Source: Plazaster borealis
Lineage: Eukaryota > Echinodermata > Asteroidea > Forcipulatida > Labidiasteridae
DNA: 64,000 bases
Assembly (NCBI GenBank): GCA_021014325.1
Contig: CM037473.1
Coordinates: 3,238,501-3,302,500, forward strand
Reading direction: 5' to 3'
Shown: positions 10,532 to 23,425 of the stretch, in pieces
How positions within the stretch are numbered: the first letter of the stretch is position 1
How the letters are laid out: every line of letters starts with the position of its first letter
Notes under the pieces: generated by a model
Told to the model about the DNA's origin: nothing
Databases searched by the model: none
What the model saw: only the letters and a program-made list of their open reading frames with translations
Position numbers and translations under genes: made by a program

Positions 10532-11529
10532 ATTTTAAATTTGAAAGTTTGTCGAGACTTGGAGAAAACCACGTGTACCCATTTACCAAGATTTGTTTGT
10601 AGTCACTTCTCTGAATGCAGTGTGGGGCAAGGGATAACAGCTATACATCTAAAGGGTTAAATTAATGTTCGTAATCAATATTGTCTTTGTATATGCGGAC
10701 TGTTTTAAAACATTGAGGGCATTAAGTTGTGGATTTAGGGGCCATTCAGAATAAATCAAAGTTTGAGACTTTTTGGGGGGAAATTTTGTGAGAGTGGGTC
10801 AGAAGAAATAGCTGAAAAACGAAATTGAGTTTTCAATAGACCCCTTGCATTGGCCGCCATCTCCGAGGTCAAACAATGGAAACAGGCGCGCGTGTACGAG
10901 CAACGCACAAGTTTCAGCCAATGATAGGTCTTCAATTATAGGTCCTATTAAAACAATAGGGGAGGGTGTGTTTTTTTTTAAAGAAAAGTGAACAATTTAG
11001 ACACAAAGTTTTTAAATTGCCAGCAAATTTGGACACCCTTTTACCAAATCCTGGCTAAAACCTTGGCTGGAAGCCACTGGAAAAGCCATTGAAAATTCCT
11101 GAGCTGAGAGAACATTGATCTTAAATATCTGCTTCAAAAGAGGCATTACTGTGTTTTTAATGTTTTGGGTATATATAAATAGTCTGTCAGTATCTGCAAA
11201 TCATCATTTGGGATGGGTGGTTCAAAACAATTTTAAAAAAAGCGCAACATTTTTGAACATTGATTATTGTGAATGGCCCCTTATAGATATATATATACAT
11301 TACAGTTAATACATATAAAACATACGTTAGAATCACTGACAATTTTAGACTTGTCTGTGAATATCTTAACTCAATCATCACTGTGGTAAACTTTGCTCTG
11401 TATTCTTCAAAGGTTTGTTTGTTCTCTGTGCTTCGTCAAGACATGGTGTTCACGCATTTCTGCAAAGTACCAGCATGGTACGATGTGCTTGTAAAAGTCT
11501 GCATTCAGCATAACTGAGCGCCAGTGAAC

Positions 11530-12163
11530 ACTGGGGCCAAATTTCATGGAGCTGCTTGAACACAAACAGTAGCTATTAAAAGACAAAACAATTTCGCTGA
11601 CAAGGATAAGGTTACCAGCCAAACTACCATATCACATAAACCCTCTGTGACTGCTTGTTTCTGTGTAACAGAAAATTGTTAAGCAAAACTGTCTGCTTAA
11701 GGAGCTCTATGAAAATCAAAAACTGAATCAAGACCGATTATGAAACCTACATCACTGGCAAGTAACACTGGGTCAAATTTCATAAAGCTGTTAAGCACAA
11801 AATTCTACTTAGCAAATTGTTTTGCTTAGCAAAAAATGAATGGGGCACCAGTGGCATACTGTAAACTTTATGGAATTTTTGCTGGTAACCTGTTTTATGC
11901 CAAGCAAGATTTATTTTTGCTTAGCAAGTTTTGTGCTTACAGGCTTTATATAATTGGGCCCTGATCTAGGCCCAATTTCATAAAGCTTGTAAGCACAAAA
12001 ACTTGCTAAGCACAGACAACTCTTGCTTACGAAAAATAGGTTACCAGCCAGAATACCATGCAGTTACCATTGCTGCGACTGGTACCCCACTCATTTCTTG
12101 CTTAGCAAAACAATTTGCTAAGTAGAATTTTGTGCTTAACAGCTTATATGAAATTGGGCCCTG
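11530..12163. repeat. three foldback elements in a row
   Basis: Copies lie at about 11530-11712, 11768-11963 and 11968-12163. The last two are almost adjacent. Each has a left end like ccaaatttcataaagct and a right end like ttgggccctg, with gcttagcaaa motifs inside. Confidence 0.7.
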
Positions 12164-12187
12164 TATGATACTGACTGGATGGAGAGT

Positions 12188-12375
12188 GCCTGGTCGGGTT
12201 GGTGTAGTGGTATCTTTCCTCACCTTCCACCTCTGGGACCCCAGTTCGAATCCCACCGGGGGCACTATGTGGATTGGGTTTTCAGTCTCTACCTGACTGC
12301 GTGGGTTTTCCCTGGAATATTTCCTTGGGGTTTTTCATCCCACATCTAAACCTGAAACTTTCTTCCATGTCTTCT
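12188..12375 (+). mobile_element. SINE family II (tRNA-derived)
   Basis: The head ggttggtgtagtggtatc is an A-box-like tRNA start and gttcgaatcccacc is a B box. It is followed by the family body atgtggattgggttttcag. This is the best-preserved head of the family and resembles Glu/Gly-type tRNAs. It is a SINE and not a tRNA gene, because the acceptor stem does not close. Confidence 0.75.
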
Positions 12376-12910
12376 CTCCATTGGGTTCATGTCGTGTACA
12401 GTGATTAAGTTGGCTTTTCTGAGAGTCCTTGGATGAAAAACCAGAATAAATTAAATGCAAGTGTTGAGGGTACCATGGAGATATATTTTGGTACTCCCAT
12501 CCAAAAGAAATGCAAGAATAACAGCACTCCGCAGTAGTGCTAAAATTAGAAGCTCAGTACCCGGATCTCGGACACGTTTCAGATTTCACTGTTATTTTAT
12601 TTATGGTTGATCAACTATTTTGTCAGCTCAACCAATCCTGTATATTACCTTCAAAACTATCCAGTCAATATAACAGAGTACCACCCGTGTGATGATGGAG
12701 CTGAGTTATTATGTAGTGTATAAAGATGAAATCGACATGTACATTTTGATATTATATGTAAATAACTGAATTTTTACCCAGAAACCAACTCAAAAGAAGT
12801 GTTCAGATTGTTGGGCACCCAGAGTGGAATGGGTAAAGTATTCATGATTTATATTGAGAGAAAAAGACACTTAGTTTTTAAGGTTTGTGAAGATCATGAC
12901 TATATAGCAA

Positions 12911-13239
12911 CCAGGGCCAAATTTCATGTCGAAAATTGGCACTTACGCCGGGCAGAAAAATCATCGCATAAGTATGCAAATTTTAAAGTTCCAAAAGGAA
13001 TTTTTGCTTTGGCACATGTATACGTCATGTTACTAAGCAATCTTTGCTTACACGGCTAATTTGGCGCTTACCCTGTAAGTGCAAAAATGGTGGCTGTAAG
13101 CACAGAATTCTGTGGTGAGCAGAACCATGAAATTGGTTTCTTCTGTATGTGTTACTAAGCAATCTTTGCTTACACAGCTAACACAGACTTTTGGCGCTTA
13201 CCCAAATGGTGGTAAGCAGAGCCATGAAATTTGGTCCTG
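12911..13239. repeat. degenerate foldback cluster (ccaaatttcatg variant)
   Basis: Repeated pieces gttactaagcaatctttgc, ttggcgcttac and gccatgaaatttggtcc belong to a variant of the foldback family with a different interior, also seen at about 18236, 34076 and 38318. Confidence 0.55.
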
Positions 13240-13704
13240 CTCTTTGTGCTGCACGATACAGCATTATATTATATACATGAAATTGTAACATATCCCAAAC
13301 TGTGTTATCAGTCATTTAGTATGTGTGTATGAATTCCATTGATATTTGATTTGTGTAAATAGTTGAAACTGTTTGAATGCCTCTGTTCTTATAAATATGT
13401 GCATGTTGAAAATAACATTCCTTCCAAACGTATGTCATATCGGCCATCTTTGGGTTTTTTGTATTACACAAGTCTATGGGAACCATAATGAGCCTGTAGG
13501 CCTGTATAGTCTGGTGCCTTACAGTGTGGGATGTGAACTTCCAGGTGATTAGATATTGGGAGTCTGTGTATAGGACAAAAGTGTAAATGGGCAATGTGGA
13601 TTGGTCTAGAGACTTCTTGGTGCTTATTATTCCTTCCGTGGATTTTTATAGCTTTTCATTTCTGTACTGTGCCTGTAGGCCTATTGTGGTTATTTCCTTC
13701 AGAT

Positions 13705-14125
13705 CCCTACTCCCACCTCAACAACTCCTTACCCCAGTCCCCCAAGCGCCTCTCACCCAAGCCCTGCAGCCCAGCAACCCCCATTCCCATCCCAGCAACT
13801 CCTTACCCCTGCCCCCAAGCACACCTCACCCAAGTCCTGCAGCCCAGCAACCCCCATTCCCATCCCAGCAACTCCTTACCCCTGCCCCCAAGCACACCTC
13901 ACCCAAGTCCTGCAGCCCAGCAACCCCAATTCCCATCCCAGCAACTCCTTACCCCTGCCCCCAAGCACACCTCACCCAAGTCCTGCAGCCCAGCAACCCC
14001 CATTCCCACCTCAACAACTCCTTACCCCAGTCCCCCAAGCGCCTCTCACCCAAGCCCTGCAGCCCAGCAACCCCAATTCCCATCCCAGCAACCTCCTTAC
14101 CCCTGCCCCCAAGCACCCCTCACCT
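13705..14125 (+). repeat. 73-bp C-rich minisatellite, open in three frames
   Basis: The landmark ctgcagcccagcaac recurs at 13764, 13837, 13910 and 13983 (period 73) and at 14057. The last unit repeats the variant that opens the array. Because 73 is not a multiple of three, each + frame rotates through the same three Pro/Ser-rich readings and all lack stops. I treat the resulting long frames as chance. Confidence 0.85.
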
Positions 14126-14592
14126 GTACCCAAGGAAAATTTGCATCCTACTCCCTACCCAGCAACCCCTACTTCAAGCAACCCTCACCCATACCACAGG
14201 AACTCCCTATTCCCAAACCAACAACTCTTTACCCTGCCCCCAAGCACCCCTCACCTACACCCTGGCAACTTCCGACTCACTAAACCCCAAGCATCCCGGC
14301 CCTCACCCCTCCAGTAATATCATACTCTTATAACTTTGTGCTAAAGCGTTCCTTTATTGTAAAATTATAACCCCACGCAATTCCTTTTTCTCCCAGTGGG
14401 ATTTTGTGCCAGTAAATATAAATTTATCTAGCTTTTGGTACAATACATATGTGTATTTAAACTGGTTTGCACCTGATTTTGTTTGGATATTAATTATGAA
14501 CAAATCATACAAAGCCCAGCCGCAGTTGTCAGATGAGCAGAAAAAACTAGTTTTTCGCAAGTTTTAATCCTTGAAATATCAATTGGTTTTAA

Positions 14593-14975
14593 AGGGATTG
14601 TATACGTTTGGTAATTGGAACCTTCTGTTTGTTTCAATCCTATAGTTGTAAATATATACCATAAAACTTAGCTGTTAAAATTTCATTTCAAAAGGTTGTA
14701 GCGTTTTTTAGATATTGCCGAAAATCTGGAGCGGTTATGTCCACGCAGGAAGAATAATCTGCAATTGGAATACACAATCTGAGAAACGTTACTGCAGAAA
14801 TACTTCTCAGATTCAAATTTTTGGGGGATAAAAAGTGATATCTTTTTCCATAACCGCAGTACTTCTAAGTTTCTCAAAATGCATTATATAACTATCCGAA
14901 GCTGCTGTACTTCTTACCAAGTCAGTTTTTATTGCCATTAATTTTCAGAGTCGTAACCAAACGTATACAGACCCT
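14593..14975. mobile_element. TTAA-flanked miniature element, family B
   Basis: It is bounded by TTAA at 14589-14592 and 14976-14979. The ends agggattgtatacgtttgg and accaaacgtatacagaccct are inverted. Close relatives lie at 44655-45041 and 48253-48587, with a half copy at about 25740-25860. Confidence 0.85.
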
Positions 14976-15517
14976 TTAAGGTGACTTGAGTTCCTCCTGT
15001 ATTTTGTTTAATTGTTAGAAGGGAAACAAGCCGTAGGATATACCAACAGGCAACCCCTGCTTGTTACCCTTGCTCACTCGGTTTATGCAGATTCTTGATG
15101 GGATTAATGAGTAATTTTCAATATTGTTGAAGCAGCAGGAGGTACTATTTTATATTCAGTAGTTTTGTGTGTGTGTCTCCATGGTATCATGCTGCAACCG
15201 TCTTGGTCATGTTCATTGTATCCAATAACAGTAGCGGATGGTAATATTCATTGTTACAAAAAGGAACCAGACTAATTCCCCCTTTCAGGTTTGGTTACAT
15301 TGATTTGAATGGGAGGAAATCAAGATGGCCGCACCGTGATAAAGGTCTGTAACACAAAATGAACAATTTAACCATGAGACATTCTATAGCTCTGGTTGGA
15401 TGTCTGCCTCTACTGCGGAACTCTTGCTTATGGCCCGTAGAATCTCGCACTTTACAGGGCCCCGTAAGCGCAGAATTCAGTGGTATGTGCAGGCAGTGCC
15501 TTGAAATTTGGCCTGCT

Positions 15518-15576
15518 GGTTGGACGTCTGGTTCGGTTACACTTCTACTAAGTGTAACAGTAGCAGACGTCCAACC
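15518..15576. repeat. two-tier hairpin
   Basis: A 13-bp outer stem (ggttggacgtctg) and a 9-bp inner stem (gttacactt) enclose a 5-nt loop. Nearby repeats of ggtgtaacagag at about 15600 and 15645 suggest a local repeat family. Confidence 0.65.
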
Positions 15577-15599
15577 AGAGAGAGGTTTGTCTCCGCTAC

Positions 15600-17214
15600 T
15601 GGTGTAACAGAGGCGTTCAAGAGAGATGTTCATCTCCGTTAGTGGTGTAACAGAGACTTTGGTTAAGGGGGGCAGTGCAGTTGATTTGCCTGAAATTTTA
15701 CTCAGGTCAAAAGTGTTTTTTGGGTTTCTCTGTCCATTTCTTTTTTCTTCTTGCTGTGCCCAAATTGTCTGCACTGTTTTGCCCAAATTTTGGGAGAGCA
15801 ATTGCCCCCATGCCCCCCCCCCCCCAGATCATACGCCTATGCTTGTGTCCAACCAGGGCTAAAGTGACAAGCTTTCTCCAGATCACATCACAATGTCTGA
15901 AAGGAATCGGTCAAAAGTGACAACAAGTTCAGAATTCATGCCTTTTATTATTATTTTTGTTTAGTGCTAAGTTTTTGCCCTCGTCCAAAGGACAATCTCT
16001 AATCTATTTAGGAAAGTTGATATGTAAATATTTTCACACCTCGTCCTTCATGCTTGGTTTGGATTTGGTCTTAAAAGGCTATTTCACAAAGAAATCAAAA
16101 ACGGTCACTTCACGTAAGTGTTTAACAAACTTTAATTGTCTGACTCTAGCTTAAGGCTTTTTGGAAGGTGCAAATCATTTTGGGTGTTTATTTTAATTTA
16201 ATATATTTATTTTGTTTTATTATTATTGAATTTTTTTTATTTATCTATTTTTTTTAAAGGGGGGGGGGTAACAAAATTAATGTAACTTCTGGTATAATCA
16301 CAAATATCAGTGGAAATAATTTAATCTACTCATTATAGGAATATAGGATTATATCCCGATTAATGTTTGTCGTTTGTAGAATTTAATTTATATTGGTTTT
16401 TCTATGAACATTGATTTGTATTCCAGTCCGTGTATTTATTTAGATATGAATAAATTTGTGCATTACGTTAATCTAACACCATCGTGGACATGTAGTAGTC
16501 GAAGCCTTGTACAAGTCTAATATGTTAATTATAGACATTTTAAAAGTGTTTAAACCTGCATTGATGACTATAGATAGTTCCCACTTGACGTCATGGACTC
16601 TAAAGTCGGCCATCTTAATGGGCAATGATACATCATATTTTAATACGCAACTTTGAGTTTTGCGTGTACACAGTGTGCAGCATGCAGGAGTTTTATCAAA
16701 TTCCTTGCATGGTTGGTCATTGAACCACGTAGGTCAAATGTCAATGAACGGACTGGCATGTGGGGCATTTGTGTTTGCCAAACACGACTTTTCGTGTTTA
16801 TATTTTATGTTATGGATGGAAATGCACCAAAAAACCCAAGGCAAGTTCCTACAGCTTTGCTTACAAGCCCAGCATCACAAGTTCAAACAAATAGTCATAT
16901 AGTGTGGTCTTTTTGGCACAACTCAATTAAATGAAAATCTGAACTTTTGATGTGAAGAAAGAAGGGAAAACAAAACCAAAACATTTTTTTCAGATTTTAC
17001 TTTGGAAATACTTGATTTTTATGTAGAAAGTACCAAACAAAATTTAAAACTTCTTCATTTTAGGAACAAAATAGTATCTTGCCTGCAAATAAATGCCCTG
17101 GAATGCTTAAGGTCATTCTATTTTTCTTAGGGGGGGTCTATTCAAGCCTTTGAGAATGACTCTCAGATTGTCAAAACGAAAGGTCATTACTAACAATTGT
17201 TTGCATGGTCTATG
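15600..17214. other. no gene recognised
   Basis: A/T-rich DNA with only short frames. A segment at about 16560-16760 (gacgtcatgga, cggccatctt, gggcaatgatac) is repeated at about 39800-39920. A t-rich and g-run tract is at about 16200-16270. Confidence 0.5.
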
Positions 17215-17218
17215 TTAA

Positions 17219-17595
17219 AGGCACTGGACACGTTTGGTAATTACTCAAAATATATATTAGCATAAAAACTTACTTGGGAACGAGCAACGGAGAGCTGTTG
17301 ATAGTATAAAACATTGTGAGGAACGACTCCCTCTGAAGTAATGTAGTTTTAGAATAAGAGTTAATTTCTCACCAAAATATTTGAATCTGGAAAAGACTTC
17401 AGGCCTGAAGCCTTTTTCAGGCTTCTGAAAGCACACAAATTTGTGCAACAAGGGTGTTTTTTCTTTTATTATTTTTTTGCAACTTCAATGATCAATTGAG
17501 CCCAAATTTTCACAGGTTTGTTATTTTATGCATATGTTGGGATACACCAAGTGAGAATACTGGTCTTTGACAATTACCAAACGTGTTCAGTGCCT
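17219..17595. mobile_element. TTAA-flanked miniature element, family A
   Basis: The left end follows TTAA (17215-17218) and reads aggcactggacacgtttgg. The right end is ccaaacgtgttcagtgcct, followed by a decayed ttat. The middle carries a palindrome built on cttcaggcctgaag. Confidence 0.8.
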
Positions 17596-18040
17596 TTATG
17601 ATTGATGCTTGCATCAACGGGAACATTAATATTTCATGAGCAAGGTAGGTGTAAGCTGAACTGTGAATTCATAACTTTTGCTTTATCAAAATTTCTTGGA
17701 TAATCCTGGAAGTGGGGGGGGGGGGAGGACAGATCGACAAAGACTGGCGTTTTAAGCAGTGCCCTGTTTATATGCTGTAATATTTATGGAAACGGCTATT
17801 TACCGAATGTTGACACGAATAATTTCATGATTTGAATAATTAATGCATTTATCTGTGGAGAATTTATTTGGGAATAAAGCTATAGTTGATTTGTCAATCG
17901 AATTATTGAGCAGTTGATGTCTGATATATTTATTTTAGGGTTTTTGAGACTAAGTGCAAGATAGGTCGTTGTTATTATATATTTCTGGTAATGAAACCAA
18001 AAGATCCTCAAAAGTGTCTAGCACTGCGATCAGTACGCCT

Positions 18041-18235
18041 GAAGATACCTGTGAAACGAAGATGAAGAAATGTTCAGTTTTAGATGTGGGAGGAAAACCC
18101 CAATTGGGGAAATCCCACGCAGTCAGGTAGGGACTGAAAACCCAATCCGCATGCAATGCTCTGGTCCAGGATTTGAATCGGGGTTCATGGAGGTGACCAG
18201 GCAGGGAAGAAACCACTGAGCCAGCGAGAGCCAAA
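18041..18235 (-). mobile_element. SINE family II, minus strand
   Basis: In minus orientation it reads a tRNA-like head (gctggctcagtggtttc, B box gattcaaatcc), then gcggattgggttttcag. Its tail gaagatacctgtgaaacg is also present at 33694. Confidence 0.7.
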
Positions 18236-18353
18236 TTTTATGTCGCTGCTTACCACAGAATTCTGCGCTTAAGGCGCCCTGCAAAGCCTGTGAGTCTATG
18301 GGCTGTAAGCGTAGATTTTTGCGGTAAGCAGTGTCGTGAAATTGGGCCCTGAG
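18236..18353. repeat. short foldback element (cgctgcttacc variant)
   Basis: gccaaattttatgtcgctg faces cgtgaaattgggccctg. The interior gaattctgcgctta faces taagcgtagattttt. It sits directly after the SINE head; the same pairing recurs at 34076-34197. Confidence 0.6.
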
Positions 18354-18359
18354 TGCCAA

Positions 18360-19440
18360 GTTATTGAGAAATTAGAAAGACCAAAAACAAATAATAATTT
18401 TAAAAATCTAAACTGACAACACAAAAACAAGGTGTTTGTGTTAATTAAGTTAATTATGATTCATAATTCAAGATTCATAATTCATGGTTGATGTGAGCAG
18501 ATGGTCTAATGCTAGGTATGATGACGTTATCACATGATTGTCTACAAATTTTTAGTGTGGAAGAATAATGCTATTTCAAGAGTTACAATTTTATGAAACA
18601 ATAATTTATTGTCACCAGAGGGCGGTGTGTAACTTGACGTCAAAGGGCCAAGGGTCCATTGTCATTTCCTACAGAGCAACATTTTTCGACTTCCCTTTTA
18701 TCTTGGCTGCAGATTTCTGAACGAACGAGGCTTGCAAATACTCACAGCAAGCACAACTATCAAGTGTGCCATTCACTGAAGCTCAATTATATTTGTTTAT
18801 GAAAATTGATTCTTTGTTGACTAATCAAACACACCTTTGTAGCGCACTCAGCATTCAAAGGGGGGGGGCTGGTCTATATGAAAAACGTATGACGGAAGCT
18901 TCTACTGATGTTAAGATGTTTATTCTCAATCACCGTGAAAACGTTCAAGCCTTAGACCAGCTGATAACTTCCAGTATTCAACCCTTATCACTTAATGACT
19001 CTATTTAGCCCATAAACTCGATAAAAAGGGACAAACAAGTAGCCACAGCAAACATCAGTTATCTGAACGAATGGATAAAGTTTGTTTACAAGCCTGACAA
19101 ATGTTACATGGACAACTGTGATTACGAGAGGGCGCTATCGCGATATATCGGATCGTAAACTAGAAATTCAGTCAACCGAACGCCTCAGCTTACGCGCAAA
19201 GCCGCCAGTTACACCTTTAAACAAGCTGTGCAATTCATGTTGACATATTAAGTTGTAATTCTAAGTTTCCAACAGGAATTCAACTAAATTTGGATTCATG
19301 AAGTATTGAATATGCGCGAAACATTGATTGTTCATTACATTTACACTTGATGATGATGTCTACAGTATCAGCATGCAGGACGGAAGGGTTCGGGCGGGGT
19401 TCGCGCCACTGTTTGACGTGGTTATCAAATTGTGGACGTT
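18360..19440. other. no gene recognised
   Basis: An 80-codon open frame at 18766-19008 has no family I know and no splice context. Nothing else is supported. Confidence 0.45.
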
Positions 19441-20345
19441 TCTGGGTCTTTCCTTTCCTTTTTTTCTGTTTATTTGCAAATCAACTACTTTTCTTGTAAA
19501 TTATTACAACATGATACAATAACTCGACTAAAGCTAGGTCAAGGTATAGGTCACTAGGCGCCCAGCAAACCACATCAATTTCCCTGGGAACTTCATTCTC
19601 TTTTCAGAAAATAAATGATCGTACATTGCACTTCAAATTGAGGGGTTTAAAGCAAAATTATGCATCTCAAACATATTTTTGTTCTTTGATTAATATTCAC
19701 ACATGTTATTATTTGATCCATGTAGGCCTTTGGAATGGCACATCCAAAGACAAAACGAATCTCACTAAATATATATATCCATAACTTTTTCAGGCTCCCC
19801 TAAACAATGTAAATCAACGATGATTATGTGGGGGCGGTTACCTTACCAAAATAATTACCAAATTAAACAAAACACATGTTAATGTACTATGTAGGCCATG
19901 AAAAAGAGAAAGCAAAGTGAATCATTGAAATTATTTTAAAAATATTTTTGTTGGTTGAGACTTGCCCCAAAACAACCATAGGCAACTTGTGCGCGACAGA
20001 ACCGTTTGTCATGAGTTGGTGTACTGAACCATTCATTGTAGTTTCCAAACAGTGGTTTAAAGGTTATGCACATGTTTTAAATGCAAAAACCAAACAAATC
20101 GTTTGATTATTTTATTTTCTGCGATCTTATTGGGTGAGGGTTGGGTTGGGATGAATGACAGAGAAAGGGTTCGGGCGGGGTTGTTACACCACTATTTGTA
20201 CCCCTTCTGTTTGTTAACATCAGATGTTGGGTATATAGCTTTGTCATTACGAGATTTGATGTGGTTTGTTAGAAGTTTCTGGGTCTTTCAGTTTGGGTAG
20301 TCCACAAATTAGCATTCTCAAAACGGATGGGCCATTGTTTATTTC
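19440..20345 (+). repeat. direct repeat, copy 1 (about 900 bp)
   Basis: This segment matches 22040-22815 in the same orientation. Shared landmarks are ctgtttatttgcaaatc, cgcccagcaaaccacatc, tattgggtgagggttgggt, gagaaagggttcgg and ctgaatagctttcta. It is probably part of an unidentified transposon. Confidence 0.7.
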
Positions 20346-20961
20346 TGAATAGCTTTCTAATTTGGGTCGATTTTCGACATTTTGGAACAGTTTCTGCTGG
20401 GCTTTGTTCTCGGTGTTGATGTTGTATATTTTTGTGTCACTTTTTTGGTGATAAGACTGAGAAAACTACGATAATTTCCACGCAAATAACTAAGCATTTC
20501 ATATTCATCTTGCCCTTTATCCGCCCCTAAACACACCCATGGTGTGCGACCCAGTATATCAATTACTTCTCTTTGTTCTTCCATTGTTGAGATGCCCCTA
20601 TATTGTTCACAACCGAGTACGTCTTCGGTTTGTAAAAACCATCCGGATTTATTTGGTTAAAGTTCTCGGTTTTCGACGGGTACACGACTGGTGTAAATAA
20701 TACAATAATTGTCATCGTTTTATCTATGTTGTTGTCATACACCAATTGTTGAGAGCAAACGTCTTAATGGATTTGTGCAAATATCGAGCACCTCACATCG
20801 GATCAGGACTTTTTAATCCCATTTTCGATACAAGTATTCAAATCGATGACCTTCCCTTTCCATCCACTTTTGGGGCTAACGTTAATCCTACTCTTCCCTC
20901 TGTGGATAGGAATAGTAGACTGTCCGTTTTGTTTAAAAGTCGTCGTTTCAAAGCATTCTTA

Positions 20962-21670
20962 TAGACTGTGCAAGTCTCGCGTGTATCGGAACGAGAAAAC
21001 ACGTCAAACGAAAAACATTTTTTTTCTCTGAAATCAAATCTTTGTTTTAAATTATTTAAATGATAAAATCTGAACAACAAAAATACTCATTACATGTTTA
21101 TAAAATCAGTTTTAGTTTTATAATAAATACACAAATAATGTGTTAATTATTATTGAACCAAAATTAAAACTCTGGGACAAGGATGCTTATTTGATCTTAA
21201 ATTTTCAGAAACCACTTACGTGGATTCGCGAAGGTCACACGGGCGTAAAATTAATGTTTACACGGTTTATAGAAGACGCTGACGCCTAAACAACCATAAA
21301 GTGCTATAAAAAGACTTTGCGTTGCAATTGCAGCATCTGGCGATAATCATCGCGCATCCAAAACAAGTGTTTACATAAGTTTTGTGATCGGAGGTGGGAC
21401 AGATTTCTTAATTTTTTGCAGCAACCGGAAGCTGAGGTCAAGTTTATTTCTCGGGTTTACTTCGTTATATTGTGAAATGGATTTTACTTTCTTATTTTTT
21501 TATCACTAAGTGTTACATTCCCAACATCATATATATTTTTCATGGTCAAAAACCACGTTTAAATAATATAATTGACAAAACAAAATCTTGCCCACGTAAA
21601 TCTCCATATGGTTGGGACCACAATGGTCCCGGAAGTTCAAAATTGCGCGAGACTTGCACAGTCTATTATG
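20962..21670. repeat. possible terminal-repeat unit containing an inverted-repeat arm
   Basis: tagactgtgcaagtctcgcg at 20962 is mirrored by cgcgagacttgcacagtcta at about 21649, which would suit a TA target site. Inside, about 20984-21455 is an inverted copy of 22815-23425. No transposase is visible. Confidence 0.5.
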
Positions 21671-22039
21671 ACAAGCTCCTGCGCGTAAACACAAAACCAA
21701 GATTTGAAATGTCTTTCCTCAAAGAAATTGTTCATTTTCGGAAACTTTTCTCAAAGAGGCACACACTTAAGGGTTTTCTGTATCATTCGGATATTAACAT
21801 TTAGAGTTATTTTGTGTTTCAACTGTGGTAAGATAATTGATTCAAATTAAAGTCTACCCTGGATGACCAGCTAAACAATTAAATTAAATTTAAACCTATA
21901 ATTGGTGTGAGTGGTCTCATTTAAACCCAGTCCTAGATATTCAGTCGCTCTCTCTCGCTCTCTCCCTCTCTAGAAGGAAATGATGACCAATTTTAATCCC
22001 TTGGTACCAGTTGCCACTGAACATCTACATGGTTTCCCG

Positions 22040-23425
22040 TTCATTGTTCCTGTTTATTTGCAAATCGACCACTTTCTTGTAAATTATAACAACATAATAC
22101 AAGAAGCTAGGTCATGGTAAAAAGGTCCCTGGGCGCTCAGCAAACCACATCCATTTCCCCGGGAACCCATTCTATGTTCATGAAATAAATGTTCTTTCAT
22201 TGCATGTAATTATTTGATCCATGTAGGCCTTTGGAATGCCAGAACCAAAAACAAAACGAATCTCACTAAATATATCCATAACTGGTTCAGGCTCCCCTAA
22301 ACAATATCAACGATCCATTGTGGGGCGGTTACCTTACCAAAATAACATCTAGTTGATGTAGGCCATAAAATAAAAAAAGCAAAGTGAATCAATGTTTTTA
22401 AATATTTTTGTTGGTTGAGACTTGCCAAAACAAACCATAGGCAACTTGTGCACAACAGAACCGTTTGTCTTGAGTTGATTTACTGAACCATACATGTAGT
22501 TTCCAAACAGTATAGTAATTGACAGGTTATGCAAAGAAAAATGTTTTAGTTGCAAAAACCAAATTAATCGTTTGATTTTTGCGATCTTATTGGGTGAGGG
22601 TTGGGTTGGGTTGAATGACAGAGAAAGGGTTCGGAGCCGGGGTTGTTACGCCACTGTTTGTACCCCTTCTGTTCGTTAACTTCTGATGTTGGGTAGCTTA
22701 CGAGATTTGACGTGGTTTGTTAGAGGTTTCTGGGGATTTCAGTTTGGGTAGTCCACAAATTAGCATTCTCAAAAAGGGATGTGGGGCTAATGCTTATTCC
22801 TGAATAGCTTTCTATAAAACTTGACTTCAGCTTCCGGTTGCTGCAAAAAATTAAGAATTTTGTGCTCAGCTCCGATCAAAAAGATTGCTCAGCTCCGATC
22901 AAAAAGATTATGTAAACGCTTGTTTTGGATGCGCGATGATAATGGGGGACTTTTGGGACGCTAGGCAGACTTACCAGGTAAATCCATTGTTCTCGATTAT
23001 GTGCGCATGCTCAGAACTACGTAAATAATGGAAGTTTACCTGGTAAGTCTGCTGCCACCTAGCGTTCAAAAGTCTCTCATTGCCAGATGCTGTAATTGCA
23101 ACGCAAAGCCTTTTCATTGCATGGTTGTTGAGGCGTCTGCGTCAAGCGTTAATTTTACGCAGGTGTGACCATCGCGAATCCACGTTAAGTGGTTTCTGAA
23201 AAGTTAAGATCAATTAAGCATCCTTGTCCGGGAGTTTAACTTTTGCTTCAATAATACTTAACACATGTTTTTATTATAAAAACTGAAACTGATTTTATAA
23301 ACATGTAATGAGTATTTTTGTTGTTCAGATTTTGTTGTCATTTTAGATACAATTTAGAACAAAGATTTGATTTCAGAAAAACAGGTTTTTCGTTTGACGT
23401 GTTTTCTCGTTCCGATACAGGCTAC
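22040..23425. repeat. direct-repeat copy 2 joined to inverted-repeat arm
   Basis: 22040-22815 repeats 19440-20345. From 22815 (cttcagcttccggttgctg) to about 23425 (ctcgttccgatac) it is the inverted copy of 20984-21455. The arms are about 480 bp, interrupted here by the foldback at 22943-23081. Confidence 0.7.
22943..23081. mobile_element. foldback miniature element
   Basis: gacttttgggacgctagg and agcagacttaccaggtaaa motifs are mirrored at the right end. The matching arm at about 21345-21365 lacks it, so the insertion point is known: between gatgat and tgccagatg. Confidence 0.7.

Noticed and set aside
12188..12262. tRNA-Glu/Gly gene
   Set aside because: A and B boxes are present, but the acceptor stem does not pair and the following body is shared with other SINE copies.
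13587..14333. Proline-rich open frames of 248 and 229 codons
   Set aside because: They arise from a 73-bp C-rich minisatellite that is open in every forward frame; no homology, splice or promoter context.
18766..19008. 80-codon open frame
   Set aside because: No family resemblance, no splice sites and no upstream promoter that I can see.
21472..21804. 110-codon open frame
   Set aside because: Overlaps the inverted-repeat complex and matches nothing; composition is like non-coding DNA.
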